Assembly: GCF_000686885.1 (NCBI RefSeq) | Contig: NZ_JMLU01000002.1 | Span: forward strand, 62,001 to 126,000 | DNA: 64,000 nucleotides | From: Flavobacterium sasangense DSM 21067 | GTDB lineage: Bacteria; Bacteroidota; Bacteroidia; Flavobacteriales; Flavobacteriaceae | Direction of reading: 5' to 3' | Shown: positions 19,147 to 27,380 of the stretch, one piece after another | Position numbering within the stretch: position 1 is the first letter of the stretch | Layout: each line of letters opens with the position of its first letter | The notes under the pieces: generated by a model | The model's database searches: none | Told to the model about the DNA's origin: nothing | The model's input: only the letters and a program-made list of their open reading frames with translations | Position numbers and translations under genes: made by a program

Positions 19147-19476
19147 TTAGTTTTGACTTGTTATTATGTTTACTGCATCTGATAATTCTTTCCAGGTGCC
19201 ATTTAATTCTTGTAAAAATTCTTTGCCTTCATCGGTTAAACCGTAATATTTTCTTGGTGGACCCGATGTGGATTCTTCCCAACGATAATTTAATAATCCA
19301 TCGTTTTTTAATCTTGTTAGAAGTGGGTAAACGGTGCCTTCCACAACTAGTAATTTAGCATTCTTTAGCGTATCCAATATTTCAGAAGTATATGCATCTT
19401 TTTCTTTTAAGACTGATAAGATACAGAATTCTAAAACACCTTTTCGCATTTGTGCTTTAGTGTTTTCAATGTTCAT
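19147..19476 (-). CDS. PadR-family transcriptional regulator
   Basis: A 109-residue winged-helix protein with the PadR signature: KGVLEFCILSVLKEKDAYTSEIL (helix-turn-helix start), EGTVYPLLTRLKNDGLL (recognition helix) and GPPRKYYGLTDEGKE (wing). It is a short subfamily-2 type, without a long C-terminal dimer domain. As first gene of the operon with the PspC and DUF2807 proteins it is likely an autorepressor. A 25-bp inverted repeat (19601-19625) next to its -7 element is the obvious candidate operator. Confidence 0.93.
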   Translation of the reverse strand: MNIENTKAQMRKGVLEFCILSVLKEKDAYTSEILDTLKNAKLLVVEGTVYPLLTRLKNDGLLNYRWEESTSGPPRKYYGLTDEGKEFLQELNGTWKELSDAVNIITSQN

Positions 19477-19581
19477 AATTCCCCTTGTTTTTTTTAATTA
19501 GACTGTTCATTTTTTGATTCTTTTGCTTGCGCATTGATTGATTTGATGATTGAAAATTAGATTACCTATTATTTTCTTATA

Positions 19582-19625
19582 CAAAGATAAGTCTAAAAGC
19601 AGGTATTATGTTACGCATAGTACCT
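19582..19625 (-). promoter_or_regulatory. padR promoter -7 element and candidate PadR operator
   Basis: On the minus strand TATCTTTG (19582-19589) fits TAnnTTTG. Just upstream, where the -33 region should lie, is an inverted repeat AGGTATTATG (19601-19610) and CATAGTACCT (19616-19625) with a 5-base centre and one mismatch. The inner TATG/CATA words resemble ATGT/ACAT-type PadR sites. The half-site GCATAGTA recurs at 19667-19674, close to the divergent gene at 19708, so both directions may be controlled. Confidence 0.6.
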
Positions 19626-19707
19626 ATATTTAACAAAAAATTAACATTTAAAAAAATAGTAGGAATGCATAGTATTTTTTGTATTTTTACAACAAAATCA
19701 ATAAGAT

Positions 19708-20163
19708 ATGCAGTTTACACCATCAAAATTAAATGCTTTTATGTTTTTTAAATTACCTTCTGCTTTTTGGAGTGGGGTAAGAGTAAAATCAATTTCACCA
19801 GAAGTTTGTGAAGTAACCGTAAAACATCGTTGGTTTAACCAAAATCCATTTAACTCTATGTATTTTGCGGTGCAAGCTATGGCAGCCGAGTTTACTACTG
19901 GAGCTTTGGTTATGTTTCAAATTAAGCAAAGTGGAAAAAGTATATCAATGTTAGTAGCTCAAAATAAAAGTGTCTTTACAAAAAAAGCAACTGGAAGAAT
20001 TACTTTTACATGTAATCAAGGTGATTTAATTAAAGAAACCATCCAAAAAGCAATTGATTCGAATGAAGGACAAACGATTTGGTTGACTTCTATAGGTAAA
20101 AACGAAAAAGGCGAACAAGTTTCCGAAATGCAATTTGAGTGGACTATTAAAGTAAGAGCTTAG
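19708..20163 (+). CDS. DUF4442 hotdog-fold protein
   Basis: A 151-residue soluble protein whose layout (N-terminal helix, WFNQNPFNSMYFAVQAMAAEFTTGAL as the central hotdog helix, then strands ending SEMQFEWTIKVRA) fits DUF4442, a thioesterase-like hotdog family. A role on acyl-CoA or acyl-carrier thioesters is plausible but no substrate can be named, and the catalytic acid of classical thioesterases is not evident. It is transcribed divergently from padR, 231 bases away, and a copy of the candidate PadR half-site lies 34 bases before its ATG. Confidence 0.75.
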   Translation: MQFTPSKLNAFMFFKLPSAFWSGVRVKSISPEVCEVTVKHRWFNQNPFNSMYFAVQAMAAEFTTGALVMFQIKQSGKSISMLVAQNKSVFTKKATGRITFTCNQGDLIKETIQKAIDSNEGQTIWLTSIGKNEKGEQVSEMQFEWTIKVRA

Positions 20164-20249
20164 CAGTTTTAATTCTAAACTTTCTGTTACTAACTTAAAA
20201 CTAATCCTAAACATAAGTTAATTTGCTTTCATTACCAATTAATTGATAG

Positions 20250-20257
20250 TAAATTTG
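20250..20257 (+). promoter_or_regulatory. Candidate -7 element for the TIGR01777 gene
   Basis: TAAATTTG matches TAnnTTTG. A TTTG at 20222-20225 is 24 bases upstream, slightly long. It lies 19 bases before the ATG at 20276 and downstream of the alternative start at 20243, favouring the shorter protein. Confidence 0.5.
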
Positions 20258-20275
20258 AGGAAAAAGGAAAAGAAA

Positions 20276-21184
20276 ATGACGGTTTTAATTACAGGGGCTA
20301 CAGGATTAGTTGGACAAGAATTGGTAGGTTTATTACTTCAAAATGGATTTACAGTTCATTATTTGTCTACTTCAAAATCAAAGCTAGTTTCACAAAACAA
20401 TTACAAAGGTTTTTATTGGAATCCCAAAACATCTGAAATCGATTTAAATGCTTTAACAGATGTTGAGGTGATAGTGCATTTGGCTGGAGCTTCGGTTGCA
20501 AAAAAATGGACATCTTCTTACAAAGAAGAAATAATTGAAAGTAGAGTTTTATCTACAAGATTGCTTTATAAAACACTTCAAAAGAATTCGCATCAGGTAA
20601 AACAGATTATTTCAGCTTCTGCAATTGGGATTTATCCAGATGATTTAAATTATATTTATCATGAAACTGATAATAAGGTAGACAATTCATTTTTAGGAAA
20701 TGTAGTGCAACAATGGGAAGAGGAAGTGAACCAATTTGAAAAACTTCATATTAAGGTAGCTAAAATTAGAATTGGAATTGTTTTGGCGAAAAATGGTGGC
20801 GCACTACAAGAAATGGCAAAACCAATTAAAATAGGTGTTGGAGCTGCTTTTGGTTCAGGAGAACAATATCAATCTTGGATTCATATTCAGGATTTAGTAG
20901 GTATTTTTCAATTTGTAATTCAAAATCAACTTTCCGGAGTTTTTAATGGAGTTGCGCCTTACCCTGTTACGAATGCTGAATTAACAAAAGCGATTGCTAA
21001 AACTTTAGGAAAACCATTGTTTTTGCCAAATATTCCCCAATTTGTAATGAAACTTATTCTTGACGAAATGCATCAAATTCTATTTTCAAGTCAACATGTA
21101 AGTTGTAGAAAATTACTCGATTTGAAATACCAATTCAAATTTGCATCTTTAGACAAAGCTTTATGTGATTTGCTAAAGGAGTAA
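20276..21184 (+). CDS. TIGR01777-family NAD(P)-dependent epimerase/oxidoreductase
   Basis: A 302-residue short-chain-dehydrogenase-like protein beginning MTVLITGATGLVGQEL, the nucleotide-binding TGATGxxG loop. Further family words are HLAGASVAKKWTSSYKEEI, SASAIGIYP and the C-terminal DUF1731 region with FNGVAPYPVTNAEL. The family (SulA/YfcH-like) is widespread and its natural substrate is unclear. An in-frame upstream codon at 20243 would add eleven basic residues but precedes the putative promoter, so 20276 is preferred. It appears to be a single-gene unit with a terminator at 21211. Confidence 0.9.
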   Translation: MTVLITGATGLVGQELVGLLLQNGFTVHYLSTSKSKLVSQNNYKGFYWNPKTSEIDLNALTDVEVIVHLAGASVAKKWTSSYKEEIIESRVLSTRLLYKTLQKNSHQVKQIISASAIGIYPDDLNYIYHETDNKVDNSFLGNVVQQWEEEVNQFEKLHIKVAKIRIGIVLAKNGGALQEMAKPIKIGVGAAFGSGEQYQSWIHIQDLVGIFQFVIQNQLSGVFNGVAPYPVTNAELTKAIAKTLGKPLFLPNIPQFVMKLILDEMHQILFSSQHVSCRKLLDLKYQFKFASLDKALCDLLKE

Positions 21185-21210
21185 AACAATAGTTTAAACT
21201 TAATTATTTA

Positions 21211-21246
21211 AAATAGCAACGATGTAAATTGTTGCTATTTTTATTT
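21211..21246 (+). terminator. Terminator after the TIGR01777 gene
   Basis: AAATAGCAAC (21211-21220) is perfectly complementary to GTTGCTATTT (21231-21240), with a 10-base loop and a T-rich tail. Confidence 0.8.
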
Positions 21247-21269
21247 TCAGTCAACTTTTTCACTGACAA

Positions 21270-21302
21270 TTTGACATTTTTCAACTTTTGGCAATACATT
21301 TG
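21270..21302 (+). promoter_or_regulatory. Candidate promoter of grpE-dnaJ
   Basis: TTTG (21270-21273), 21-base spacer, TACATTTG (21295-21302) match the Bacteroidota promoter layout. No CIRCE heat-shock inverted repeat is visible between here and the ATG at 21326. Confidence 0.6.
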
Positions 21303-21325
21303 CAATCCCATTTACTAAAGTAAAA

Positions 21326-21889
21326 ATGTTTAAAAAAATATTCAAAAATATGAGTCAAGAAAGTACTGAAAACATCGAAAAGGAGAACATTAATGAGGAA
21401 AATGTTTCAGAAACTCAAGGAATTCCAACGCCAGAATTATCTTTAGAAGAGCAATTACAAGAAGAATTGAGCAATGAAAAAGATAAATTTTTGCGTCTTT
21501 TTGCTGAATTCGAAAATTATAAAAGAAGAACTGCTAAAGAACGTTTAGATTTATTTAAAACTGCTAATCAAGAGGTTTTACAAGCCATGTTGCCAGTTTT
21601 AGATGATTTTGACAGAGCTTGGGCGCAAATTTCAAATTCGGGAGATGAAGCATTGGTAACAGGTGTTCAATTGATTCATGATAAATTGAAATCGACTTTA
21701 GTTTCTAAAGGATTAGAAGAAGTAGAGGTTAAAGCGGGTGATGCTTTTGATGCTGATTTTGCAGAAGCTATTACCCAAATTCCAGCACCAAACGATAAAT
21801 TGAAAGGTAAAATTGTTGATGTAATTGAAAAAGGTTACAAATTAGGTGACAAAATTATCCGTTTTCCAAAGGTGGTAATCGGACAATAA
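21326..21889 (+). CDS. grpE: Nucleotide exchange factor GrpE
   Basis: A 187-residue GrpE. The acidic N-terminus is a long coiled coil (about 35-90, EEQLQEELSNEKDKFLRLFAEFENYKRRT), followed by the family words LPVLDDFDRAW and the beta-wing ending GYKLGDKIIRFPKVVIGQ. It releases ADP from DnaK in the cytoplasmic chaperone cycle. An alternative ATG at 21350 (MSQEST) is possible; the first is kept because it lies about 17 bases from the predicted transcription start. dnaJ follows 55 bases downstream. dnaK is not in the window. Confidence 0.96.
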   Translation: MFKKIFKNMSQESTENIEKENINEENVSETQGIPTPELSLEEQLQEELSNEKDKFLRLFAEFENYKRRTAKERLDLFKTANQEVLQAMLPVLDDFDRAWAQISNSGDEALVTGVQLIHDKLKSTLVSKGLEEVEVKAGDAFDADFAEAITQIPAPNDKLKGKIVDVIEKGYKLGDKIIRFPKVVIGQ

Positions 21890-21944
21890 TTTTACTGTAG
21901 AAACGTGATTCGTCGCGTTTTAATCATTATTATAATATTTTAAA

Positions 21945-23063
21945 ATGAAAAAAGATTTTTACGAAATATTAGGCATTTCAAAAAATGCTACAGCCGAAGA
22001 AATAAAGAAAGCCTATCGCAAGAAAGCAATTGAGTTTCATCCTGACAAAAATCCAGGTAATAAAGAAGCAGAAGAAAAGTTCAAAGAGGCTGCCGAAGCT
22101 TATGAAGTTTTAAGCGATGCCAACAAAAAAGCAAAATACGATCAATACGGTCACCAAGCTTTTGATGGTGGTGGATTTGGTGGTGGTCATCACATGAACA
22201 TGGATGATATCTTCAGTCAATTTGGTGATATTTTTGGTGGTGCTTTTGGTGGTGGCGGATTTTCAGGATTTGGCGGTGGCGGAGGTCAACGCAGAGTAAA
22301 AGGAAGTAACCTTCGTATCAAAGTAAAATTAACTTTGGAAGAGATTGCTAATGGAGTTGAAAAGAAAGTCAAAGTAAAACGTAAAGTTCAAGCTTCTGGT
22401 GTAACGTATAGAAGTTGTCCAACTTGTAATGGTTCTGGACAAATTATGAAAGTTGCTAATACCATTTTAGGTAGAATGCAAACTGCAACAACTTGTCATA
22501 CTTGTAGTGGTTCTGGTCAAATTTTAGATCAAAAACCTGCTGGAGCTGATGCACAAGGGATGTTGTTAGAAGATGATACTGTTTCAATCAAAATTCCAGC
22601 TGGAGTTGTAGATGGAATGCAGTTAAAAGTTGCCGGAAAAGGTAACGAAGCACCAGGTACAAACAGTATCCCAGGTGATTTAATAGTTGCTATTGAAGAA
22701 ATTGAACACGAATCTTTAAAACGCGAAGGCGAAAATTTACATTACGATTTATACATCAGTTTTGCAGAAGCAGCTTTAGGAGTTTCTAAAGAAATTGATA
22801 CTGTTTCAGGAAAAGTTCGTATTAAATTAGAAGAAGGAATTCAATCAGGTAAAATTCTTCGTTTAAAAGGAAAAGGAATTCCAAGTTTAAATTCTTACGG
22901 AAATGGTGATTTGTTAGTTCATGTAAATGTTTGGACTCCAAAAACTTTAAACAAAGAACAAAAGCAATTTTTTGAGAAAATGCTTACAGATGAAAACTTT
23001 ATTCCAAAGCCTGAAAAGTCAGACAAATCTTTTTTTGAAAAAGTTAAAGATATGTTTTCATAA
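21945..23063 (+). CDS. dnaJ: Co-chaperone DnaJ with only two zinc motifs
   Basis: A 372-residue type-A J protein. J domain 1-70 with HPD at 32-34; Gly/Phe-rich region about 75-117; central zinc region; then C-terminal peptide-binding domains and a short dimer tail. Only two CxxCxGxG motifs are present (158-165 CPTCNGSG and 184-191 CHTCSGSG). Canonical DnaJ has four. By position, motifs II and III (zinc site 2) remain, while I and IV (zinc site 1) are missing: the residues where they should stand read GVTYRS and [10 protein letters not shown]. It stimulates DnaK ATPase and delivers clients. It is downstream of grpE in the same operon. Confidence 0.95.
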   Translation: MKKDFYEILGISKNATAEEIKKAYRKKAIEFHPDKNPGNKEAEEKFKEAAEAYEVLSDANKKAKYDQYGHQAFDGGGFGGGHHMNMDDIFSQFGDIFGGAFGGGGFSGFGGGGGQRRVKGSNLRIKVKLTLEEIANGVEKKVKVKRKVQASGVTYRSCPTCNGSGQIMKVANTILGRMQTATTCHTCSGSGQILDQKPAGADAQGMLLEDDTVSIKIPAGVVDGMQLKVAGKGNEAPGTNSIPGDLIVAIEEIEHESLKREGENLHYDLYISFAEAALGVSKEIDTVSGKVRIKLEEGIQSGKILRLKGKGIPSLNSYGNGDLLVHVNVWTPKTLNKEQKQFFEKMLTDENFIPKPEKSDKSFFEKVKDMFS

Positions 23064-23086
23064 TTAAATAAATATTAATACATTTG

Positions 23087-23122
23087 AAACTCACTTTCTT
23101 AGGAGAGTGAGTTTTTCTTTTT
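23087..23122 (+). terminator. First of two tandem terminators after dnaJ
   Basis: A 12-bp stem (23087-23098 with 23103-23114, loop TTAG) is followed by TTTTTCTTTTTC. Confidence 0.82.
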
Positions 23123-23135
23123 CATAGCAATTTTT

Positions 23136-23169
23136 CCCATCCTTTAGCAATAAAGGGTGGGTTTTTTTT
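23136..23169 (+). terminator. Second terminator after dnaJ
   Basis: CCCATCCTTTA (23136-23146) pairs with TAAAGGGTGGG (23151-23161), loop GCAA, followed by eight T. Tandem terminators isolate grpE-dnaJ from the ABC genes. Confidence 0.82.
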
Positions 23170-23226
23170 GTAACAAAATCCGTATATTTACTACTTATAA
23201 ATAACACAAATTCATACTTTTCATAT

Positions 23227-24147
23227 ATGAGCAATATTCTCGAAGTACAAAATGTAGTGAAACAATATGGCGATTATACCGCTTTAAATAATGTTTCGCT
23301 TCAAGTTCCAAAAGGTAGTATTTACGGACTTTTAGGTCCGAATGGCGCTGGAAAAACATCACTAATTCGAATTATCAACCAAATTACAATGCCTGATAGT
23401 GGGGTTGTTTTCTTAGATGGCGAAAAGTTAAATCCAGAACATGTAAAACACATTGGATACATGCCTGAAGAGCGCGGTTTGTATAAGACTATGAAAGTTG
23501 GCGAGCAATGTTTGTATTTGGCCCAACTTAAAGGAATGCCCGAAGCTGAAGCTAAAAAACAATTAAAATATTGGTTTGAAAAATTTGAAATTCAAGGTTG
23601 GTGGGACAAGAAAATTCAGGAACTTTCAAAAGGTATGGCTCAAAAAATTCAGTTTATTGTAACGGTTTTGCACCAACCTAAATTACTGATTTTAGACGAA
23701 CCATTTTCAGGTTTTGACCCTGTTAATGCGAATTTAATCAAGGACGAAATCATCGAACTAAATAAAAAAGGAACTTCTGTAATTTTTTCTACACACAGAA
23801 TGGAATCGGTAGAAGAAATGTGTGATTATATTGCGTTAATTCACAAATCGAATAAATTAATCGAAGGTAAGTTAGAAGATGTAAAACGCCAACATCGTAC
23901 CAACACATTCCAAGTAGGAATTGTAACCAATAATATTGAAGGTTTAATGTTGCAACTGACGCATAAATTCACATTAAATCAAACCAATTTCAAATCGTTA
24001 AATGATGATTTAAAATTAGAAGTGCATTTAGGTCAGTACAATTCAAATGAGTTACTTTCAATTCTAACTCAATTCGGACAAGTAACTCATTTTGTAGAAA
24101 AAATTCCAAGTGTAAACGATATATTCATTCAAACTGTTAGTCAATAA
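23227..24147 (+). CDS. ABC transporter ATP-binding protein (NatA-like)
   Basis: A 306-residue ATPase with Walker A GPNGAGKT (37-44), signature LSKGM (133-137, in place of LSGGQ), Walker B LLILDEP (153-159) and the H-loop in STHRME. The last 80 residues form the C-terminal extension typical of NatA/CcmA-like exporters. It drives the permease encoded three bases downstream. Substrate is unknown; NatAB-type systems export sodium or peptides, so that assignment would be a guess. It is isolated from dnaJ by two terminators. Confidence 0.93.
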   Translation: MSNILEVQNVVKQYGDYTALNNVSLQVPKGSIYGLLGPNGAGKTSLIRIINQITMPDSGVVFLDGEKLNPEHVKHIGYMPEERGLYKTMKVGEQCLYLAQLKGMPEAEAKKQLKYWFEKFEIQGWWDKKIQELSKGMAQKIQFIVTVLHQPKLLILDEPFSGFDPVNANLIKDEIIELNKKGTSVIFSTHRMESVEEMCDYIALIHKSNKLIEGKLEDVKRQHRTNTFQVGIVTNNIEGLMLQLTHKFTLNQTNFKSLNDDLKLEVHLGQYNSNELLSILTQFGQVTHFVEKIPSVNDIFIQTVSQ

Positions 24148-24149
24148 TT

Positions 24150-25448
24150 ATGAGCGTATTATCTTTAATTATCAAGAGAGAATTTATTGCAAAAGTACGC
24201 AATAAATCATTTATCGTAATGACGTTTTTAGGTCCGTTATTGATTGTAGGAATGACCTTTTTAATTGCTTATTTATCTAGTGTAAACAAAGGAGAAGTTA
24301 AAACAATTGGAGTTCACGATAGAGCTAATGTGTTTGTAAACGATTTTAAAAATTCGGAAGATATCAAGTATGTAAATCTTTCAGGTTTGTCATTTGATAA
24401 GGCAAAAGATTCATCAAGTAACGCTTTTGAGGGTTTAATTTATGTGCCAGAAGTTCAAAATATCGAAGAATTGGCTACTAAAACTACTTATATTTCAGAT
24501 GATAGTCCGAAAATGGATTTCTTAATGAATTTACAAAAAGTTATTGATACTAAATTAAACAAAGAGAATTTAGAAAAGTTAGGATTTAATGCCGATACCA
24601 TTGAAAAAGCAAAAATTAAGTCAGAAGTTCAATTTGCGAAATTTTCAGGAGAAGACGGATTAAAATATTTAAATGAAATCAAAATCGGAATTGGTTTCGC
24701 TTTCGGATATTTAATCATGATGTTCATTATTATTTACGGAAACATGGTAATGCGAAGTGTTATTGAAGAAAAAACGAATCGTATTATTGAAATTATCATT
24801 TCTTCGGTAAAACCTTTCCAATTGATGATGGGAAAAATCATAGGAACCTCATTAGCCGGAATTTTGCAGTTTTTAATTTGGATTATCTTAGGAAGCATTA
24901 TAATGATTGGGGCTACTTTTTTTATGGGAGGCAACCAAGAAGCTGTGGCTACATCACAAATTACTGCTGAACAAGCTGTAGTGGCAACTAATTTTATGAG
25001 TCAAATTCAATTATATTTGCATGAAATTCCATTGGCTTCTATTTTAATTTCATTTGTAATTTTCTTTATTGGAGGTTACTTTTTATACAGTTCGTTCTAC
25101 GCTGCTATTGGAGCTGCAGTAGATTCTGAAACTGATTCCCAACAGTTTTTAATGCCAATCATCATGCCTTTGATGTTAGCAGTTTATGTTGGTTTTTTAA
25201 CGGTTATGAATGATCCTCATGGAACGGTTGCTGTAATCTTTTCATTAATCCCATTAACATCTCCAATTGTGATGTTGATGCGTATTCCTTTTGGAGTGCC
25301 ATTATGGCAATTAGCACTTTCTGTAGTTTTATTGTACGGAACGTTTATCTTTGTAGTCTGGTTTGCGGCAAAAATCTACCGAGTAGGTATTTTAATGTAC
25401 GGAAAAAAACCAAGTTGGAAAGAATTATATAAATGGTTGAAATATTAA
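24150..25448 (+). CDS. ABC-2 family permease (NatB-like)
   Basis: A 432-residue membrane protein with the ABC-2 exporter layout: one N-terminal membrane helix (about 20-40), a large extracytoplasmic domain (about 45-175), then five or six helices in the C-terminal half. The words MRSVIEEKTNRIIEIIISSVKPFQLMMGKIIG are diagnostic of this permease family. It forms an exporter with the ATPase that ends two bases upstream. A palindromic repeat element begins right after its stop codon and runs to the next gene's start. Confidence 0.92.
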   Translation: MSVLSLIIKREFIAKVRNKSFIVMTFLGPLLIVGMTFLIAYLSSVNKGEVKTIGVHDRANVFVNDFKNSEDIKYVNLSGLSFDKAKDSSSNAFEGLIYVPEVQNIEELATKTTYISDDSPKMDFLMNLQKVIDTKLNKENLEKLGFNADTIEKAKIKSEVQFAKFSGEDGLKYLNEIKIGIGFAFGYLIMMFIIIYGNMVMRSVIEEKTNRIIEIIISSVKPFQLMMGKIIGTSLAGILQFLIWIILGSIIMIGATFFMGGNQEAVATSQITAEQAVVATNFMSQIQLYLHEIPLASILISFVIFFIGGYFLYSSFYAAIGAAVDSETDSQQFLMPIIMPLMLAVYVGFLTVMNDPHGTVAVIFSLIPLTSPIVMLMRIPFGVPLWQLALSVVLLYGTFIFVVWFAAKIYRVGILMYGKKPSWKELYKWLKY

Positions 25449-25449
25449 A

Positions 25450-25513
25450 GTAAGTTTAAAGTTAAGGAGTTTAAAAGTAAACCTTTAGCCTTTTACCCTT
25501 AACCTATTACCTA
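25450..25513. repeat. Leader repeat element A
   Basis: The whole gap between the permease and the response regulator is built from degenerate GTTAAGG/CCTTAAC words: GTTAAGG at 25461-25467 and CCTTAAC at 25497-25503. Its right half (25480-25513) matches 27 of 34 positions, without gaps and in the same sense, a stretch inside the methyltransferase gene (minus strand, 50438-50471). It ends five bases before the ATG at 25519. Confidence 0.65.
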
Positions 25514-25518
25514 AAAAA

Positions 25519-26682
25519 ATGAGTAAAATCCTTATCATAGAAGACGAAGCAGCTATTCGAAGAGTATTAACAAAAATACTTTCCGAAGAAAATGATTCGT
25601 ATAAAGTTGAAGAAGCAGAAGACGGTTTACAAGGAATTGAAAAAGTCAAAAATGAAGATTATGACTTGATTCTTTGTGATATCAAAATGCCAAAAATGGA
25701 CGGTGTTGAGGTATTAGAAGCCGTTAAAAAAATCAAACCTGAGATTCCAATGGTGATGATTTCAGGTCATGGTGATTTGGAAACTGCTATTAATACGATG
25801 CGTTTAGGAGCTTTTGATTACATATCAAAACCACCTGATTTAAATCGTTTATTGAATACGGTCCGAAACGCTTTAGATAAAAAGCAATTAGTAGTAGAGA
25901 ACAAAATCTTGAAAAAGAAAGTCTCTAAAAACTACGAAATGATTGGAAATAGCGAAGCTATCAATCACATCAAGACAATGATTGATAAAGTCGCTCCAAC
26001 CGATGCCCGAGTTTTAATCACAGGTCCGAACGGAACTGGAAAAGAATTAGTAGCGCATCAATTACACGAAAGAAGCGAGCGCTCATCAGCTCCTATTATT
26101 GAAGTGAATTGTGCGGCTATTCCATCTGAATTAATTGAAAGCGAATTGTTTGGTCACGTTAAAGGTGCTTTTACTTCAGCTGTGAAAGACAGAGCTGGTA
26201 AGTTTGAAGCTGCTGATGGCGGAACCATTTTCTTAGATGAAATTGGCGACATGAGTTTATCGGCTCAAGCCAAAGTGTTACGTGCTTTACAAGAAAATTT
26301 AATTCAACGTGTTGGTGCTGACAAAGACATTAAAGTCAATGTTCGTGTGGTTGCTGCAACCAATAAAGATTTGAAAAAAGAAATCGAAGAAGGTAGATTT
26401 AGAGAAGATTTATATCATCGTTTAGCTGTGATTTTAATCAAAGTTCCAGCTTTAAATGATAGAAGAGACGATATTCCAGAATTAATTGAGCATTTTGCTG
26501 CTAAGATTGCTTCGGAACAAGGAACTTCTCCAAAATCATTTTCAAAATCAGCCATCAAATTATTACAAGAATACGATTGGACAGGAAATATCCGTGAATT
26601 ACGAAATGTAGTAGAACGCTTAATTATTTTAGGAGGAAATGAAATTTCGGAACAAGATGTAAAACTGTTTGCGAGTAAATAA
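25519..26682 (+). CDS. Sigma-54-type response regulator lacking a DNA-binding domain
   Basis: 387 residues. Receiver domain 1-120: acid pair E8/D9/E10, phospho-acceptor Asp54 (LILCDIKMPKMDG), Ser82 and Lys104. AAA+ domain from about 143: Walker A GPNGTGKE (169-176), loop GAFTSA (216-221, where the sigma-54 contact loop is normally GAFTGA), Walker B GTIFLDE (235-241), then the lid with WTGNIRELRNVVERL. The protein ends about 20 residues after the lid, where NtrC relatives have a Fis helix-turn-helix. It may act on RNA polymerase-sigma-54 from solution, or on other partners. No kinase gene is adjacent. Confidence 0.92.
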   Translation: MSKILIIEDEAAIRRVLTKILSEENDSYKVEEAEDGLQGIEKVKNEDYDLILCDIKMPKMDGVEVLEAVKKIKPEIPMVMISGHGDLETAINTMRLGAFDYISKPPDLNRLLNTVRNALDKKQLVVENKILKKKVSKNYEMIGNSEAINHIKTMIDKVAPTDARVLITGPNGTGKELVAHQLHERSERSSAPIIEVNCAAIPSELIESELFGHVKGAFTSAVKDRAGKFEAADGGTIFLDEIGDMSLSAQAKVLRALQENLIQRVGADKDIKVNVRVVAATNKDLKKEIEEGRFREDLYHRLAVILIKVPALNDRRDDIPELIEHFAAKIASEQGTSPKSFSKSAIKLLQEYDWTGNIRELRNVVERLIILGGNEISEQDVKLFASK

Positions 26683-26687
26683 TATCA

Positions 26688-26751
26688 AGTGAATAGTGAT
26701 AAGTAATTAGTGATAAGTTTGCTATTTACTCATCACTATTCACTAATTACT
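26688..26751. repeat. Leader hairpin element B
   Basis: AGTGAATAGTGAT (26688-26700) has a perfect 13-bp inverted partner at 26732-26744. AGTAATTAGTGA (26702-26713) has a perfect 12-bp partner at 26740-26751, which overlaps the first, so the two stems exclude each other. The element begins 5 bases after one stop codon and ends 9 bases before the next ATG. It is clearly homologous (about 80 percent over 65 bases by eye) to the element at 56458-56520. Confidence 0.8.
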
Positions 26752-26760
26752 AAATAAAAA

Positions 26761-27375
26761 ATGCAATTAAAAAAAATAAATCCCAATCTTCAAAAAGCAC
26801 TTATTGAAAACGATTTAATCGAAGCGAATGAGTTGCAACAAGAGACTTTTTCAACCATCAAGAGTGGTGTTGATGCCGTTATTCAAGCGCCAAATGGTTC
26901 TGGAAAAACCACTACTATTTTGATGAATGTGATTCAGAAAATGGAAAAGCCGGTTGGAGAAAGTACACGCGCTTTAATTTTAGTTCAAGATAAAGAGAAA
27001 GTACTTGAAGCAGTTGAAACTTTTAAGAAATTGAACCGTTATAACAACTTAAGAGTTTTTGGTGCTCACGAAAAAGGGGATATCGATTACGATAAAAACC
27101 AAATTTCCTTAGGAATGGATGTATTGATTGGAACGCCAATTCGTATCAACGAAATGTTTTCATCAGCCGGATTCAATATGACTACCATTAAAATGTTTGT
27201 GGTAGATGATGTGGATGAAATGTTGCGTAAACGAGAAGATTCAATCATTCAAAGACTTTCTATGAGTGCAGAAAAAACCCAACGTTTATTCTTCTGTTCC
27301 CAAATTACAGAAAGAGTGGAAGTTTTAGCTGATAGAATAATGATTGAACCGCTTTTCTTTGAAATGGAAGATTAA
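26761..27375 (+). CDS. DEAD-box-like ATPase with a single RecA domain
   Basis: 204 residues that correspond only to helicase domain 1. Visible are a Q-motif-like start (ANELQQETFSTI), motif I APNGSGKTT (43-51), Ib-like TPIRI, and motif II DDVDE in place of DEAD. Motif III is FFCSQ rather than SAT. The second RecA domain (motifs IV-VI) is absent, and a terminator follows after five bases, so this is not a frameshifted longer gene. It may bind RNA or another helicase as a regulator rather than unwind. It lies behind the response regulator, separated by hairpin element B. Confidence 0.8.
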   Translation: MQLKKINPNLQKALIENDLIEANELQQETFSTIKSGVDAVIQAPNGSGKTTTILMNVIQKMEKPVGESTRALILVQDKEKVLEAVETFKKLNRYNNLRVFGAHEKGDIDYDKNQISLGMDVLIGTPIRINEMFSSAGFNMTTIKMFVVDDVDEMLRKREDSIIQRLSMSAEKTQRLFFCSQITERVEVLADRIMIEPLFFEMED

Positions 27376-27380
27376 AATAA

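Noticed and set aside
21185-21325. CIRCE element for HrcA control of grpE-dnaJ
   Set aside because: The inverted repeat present is a terminator (AAATAGCAAC/GTTGCTATTT) and no TTAGCACTC-like arms are visible.
26683-27375. DEAD-like gene and response regulator as frameshifted pieces of longer genes
   Set aside because: Downstream of the DEAD-like gene there is only a terminator, and behind the regulator only the hairpin element; no missing domain is found in another frame.
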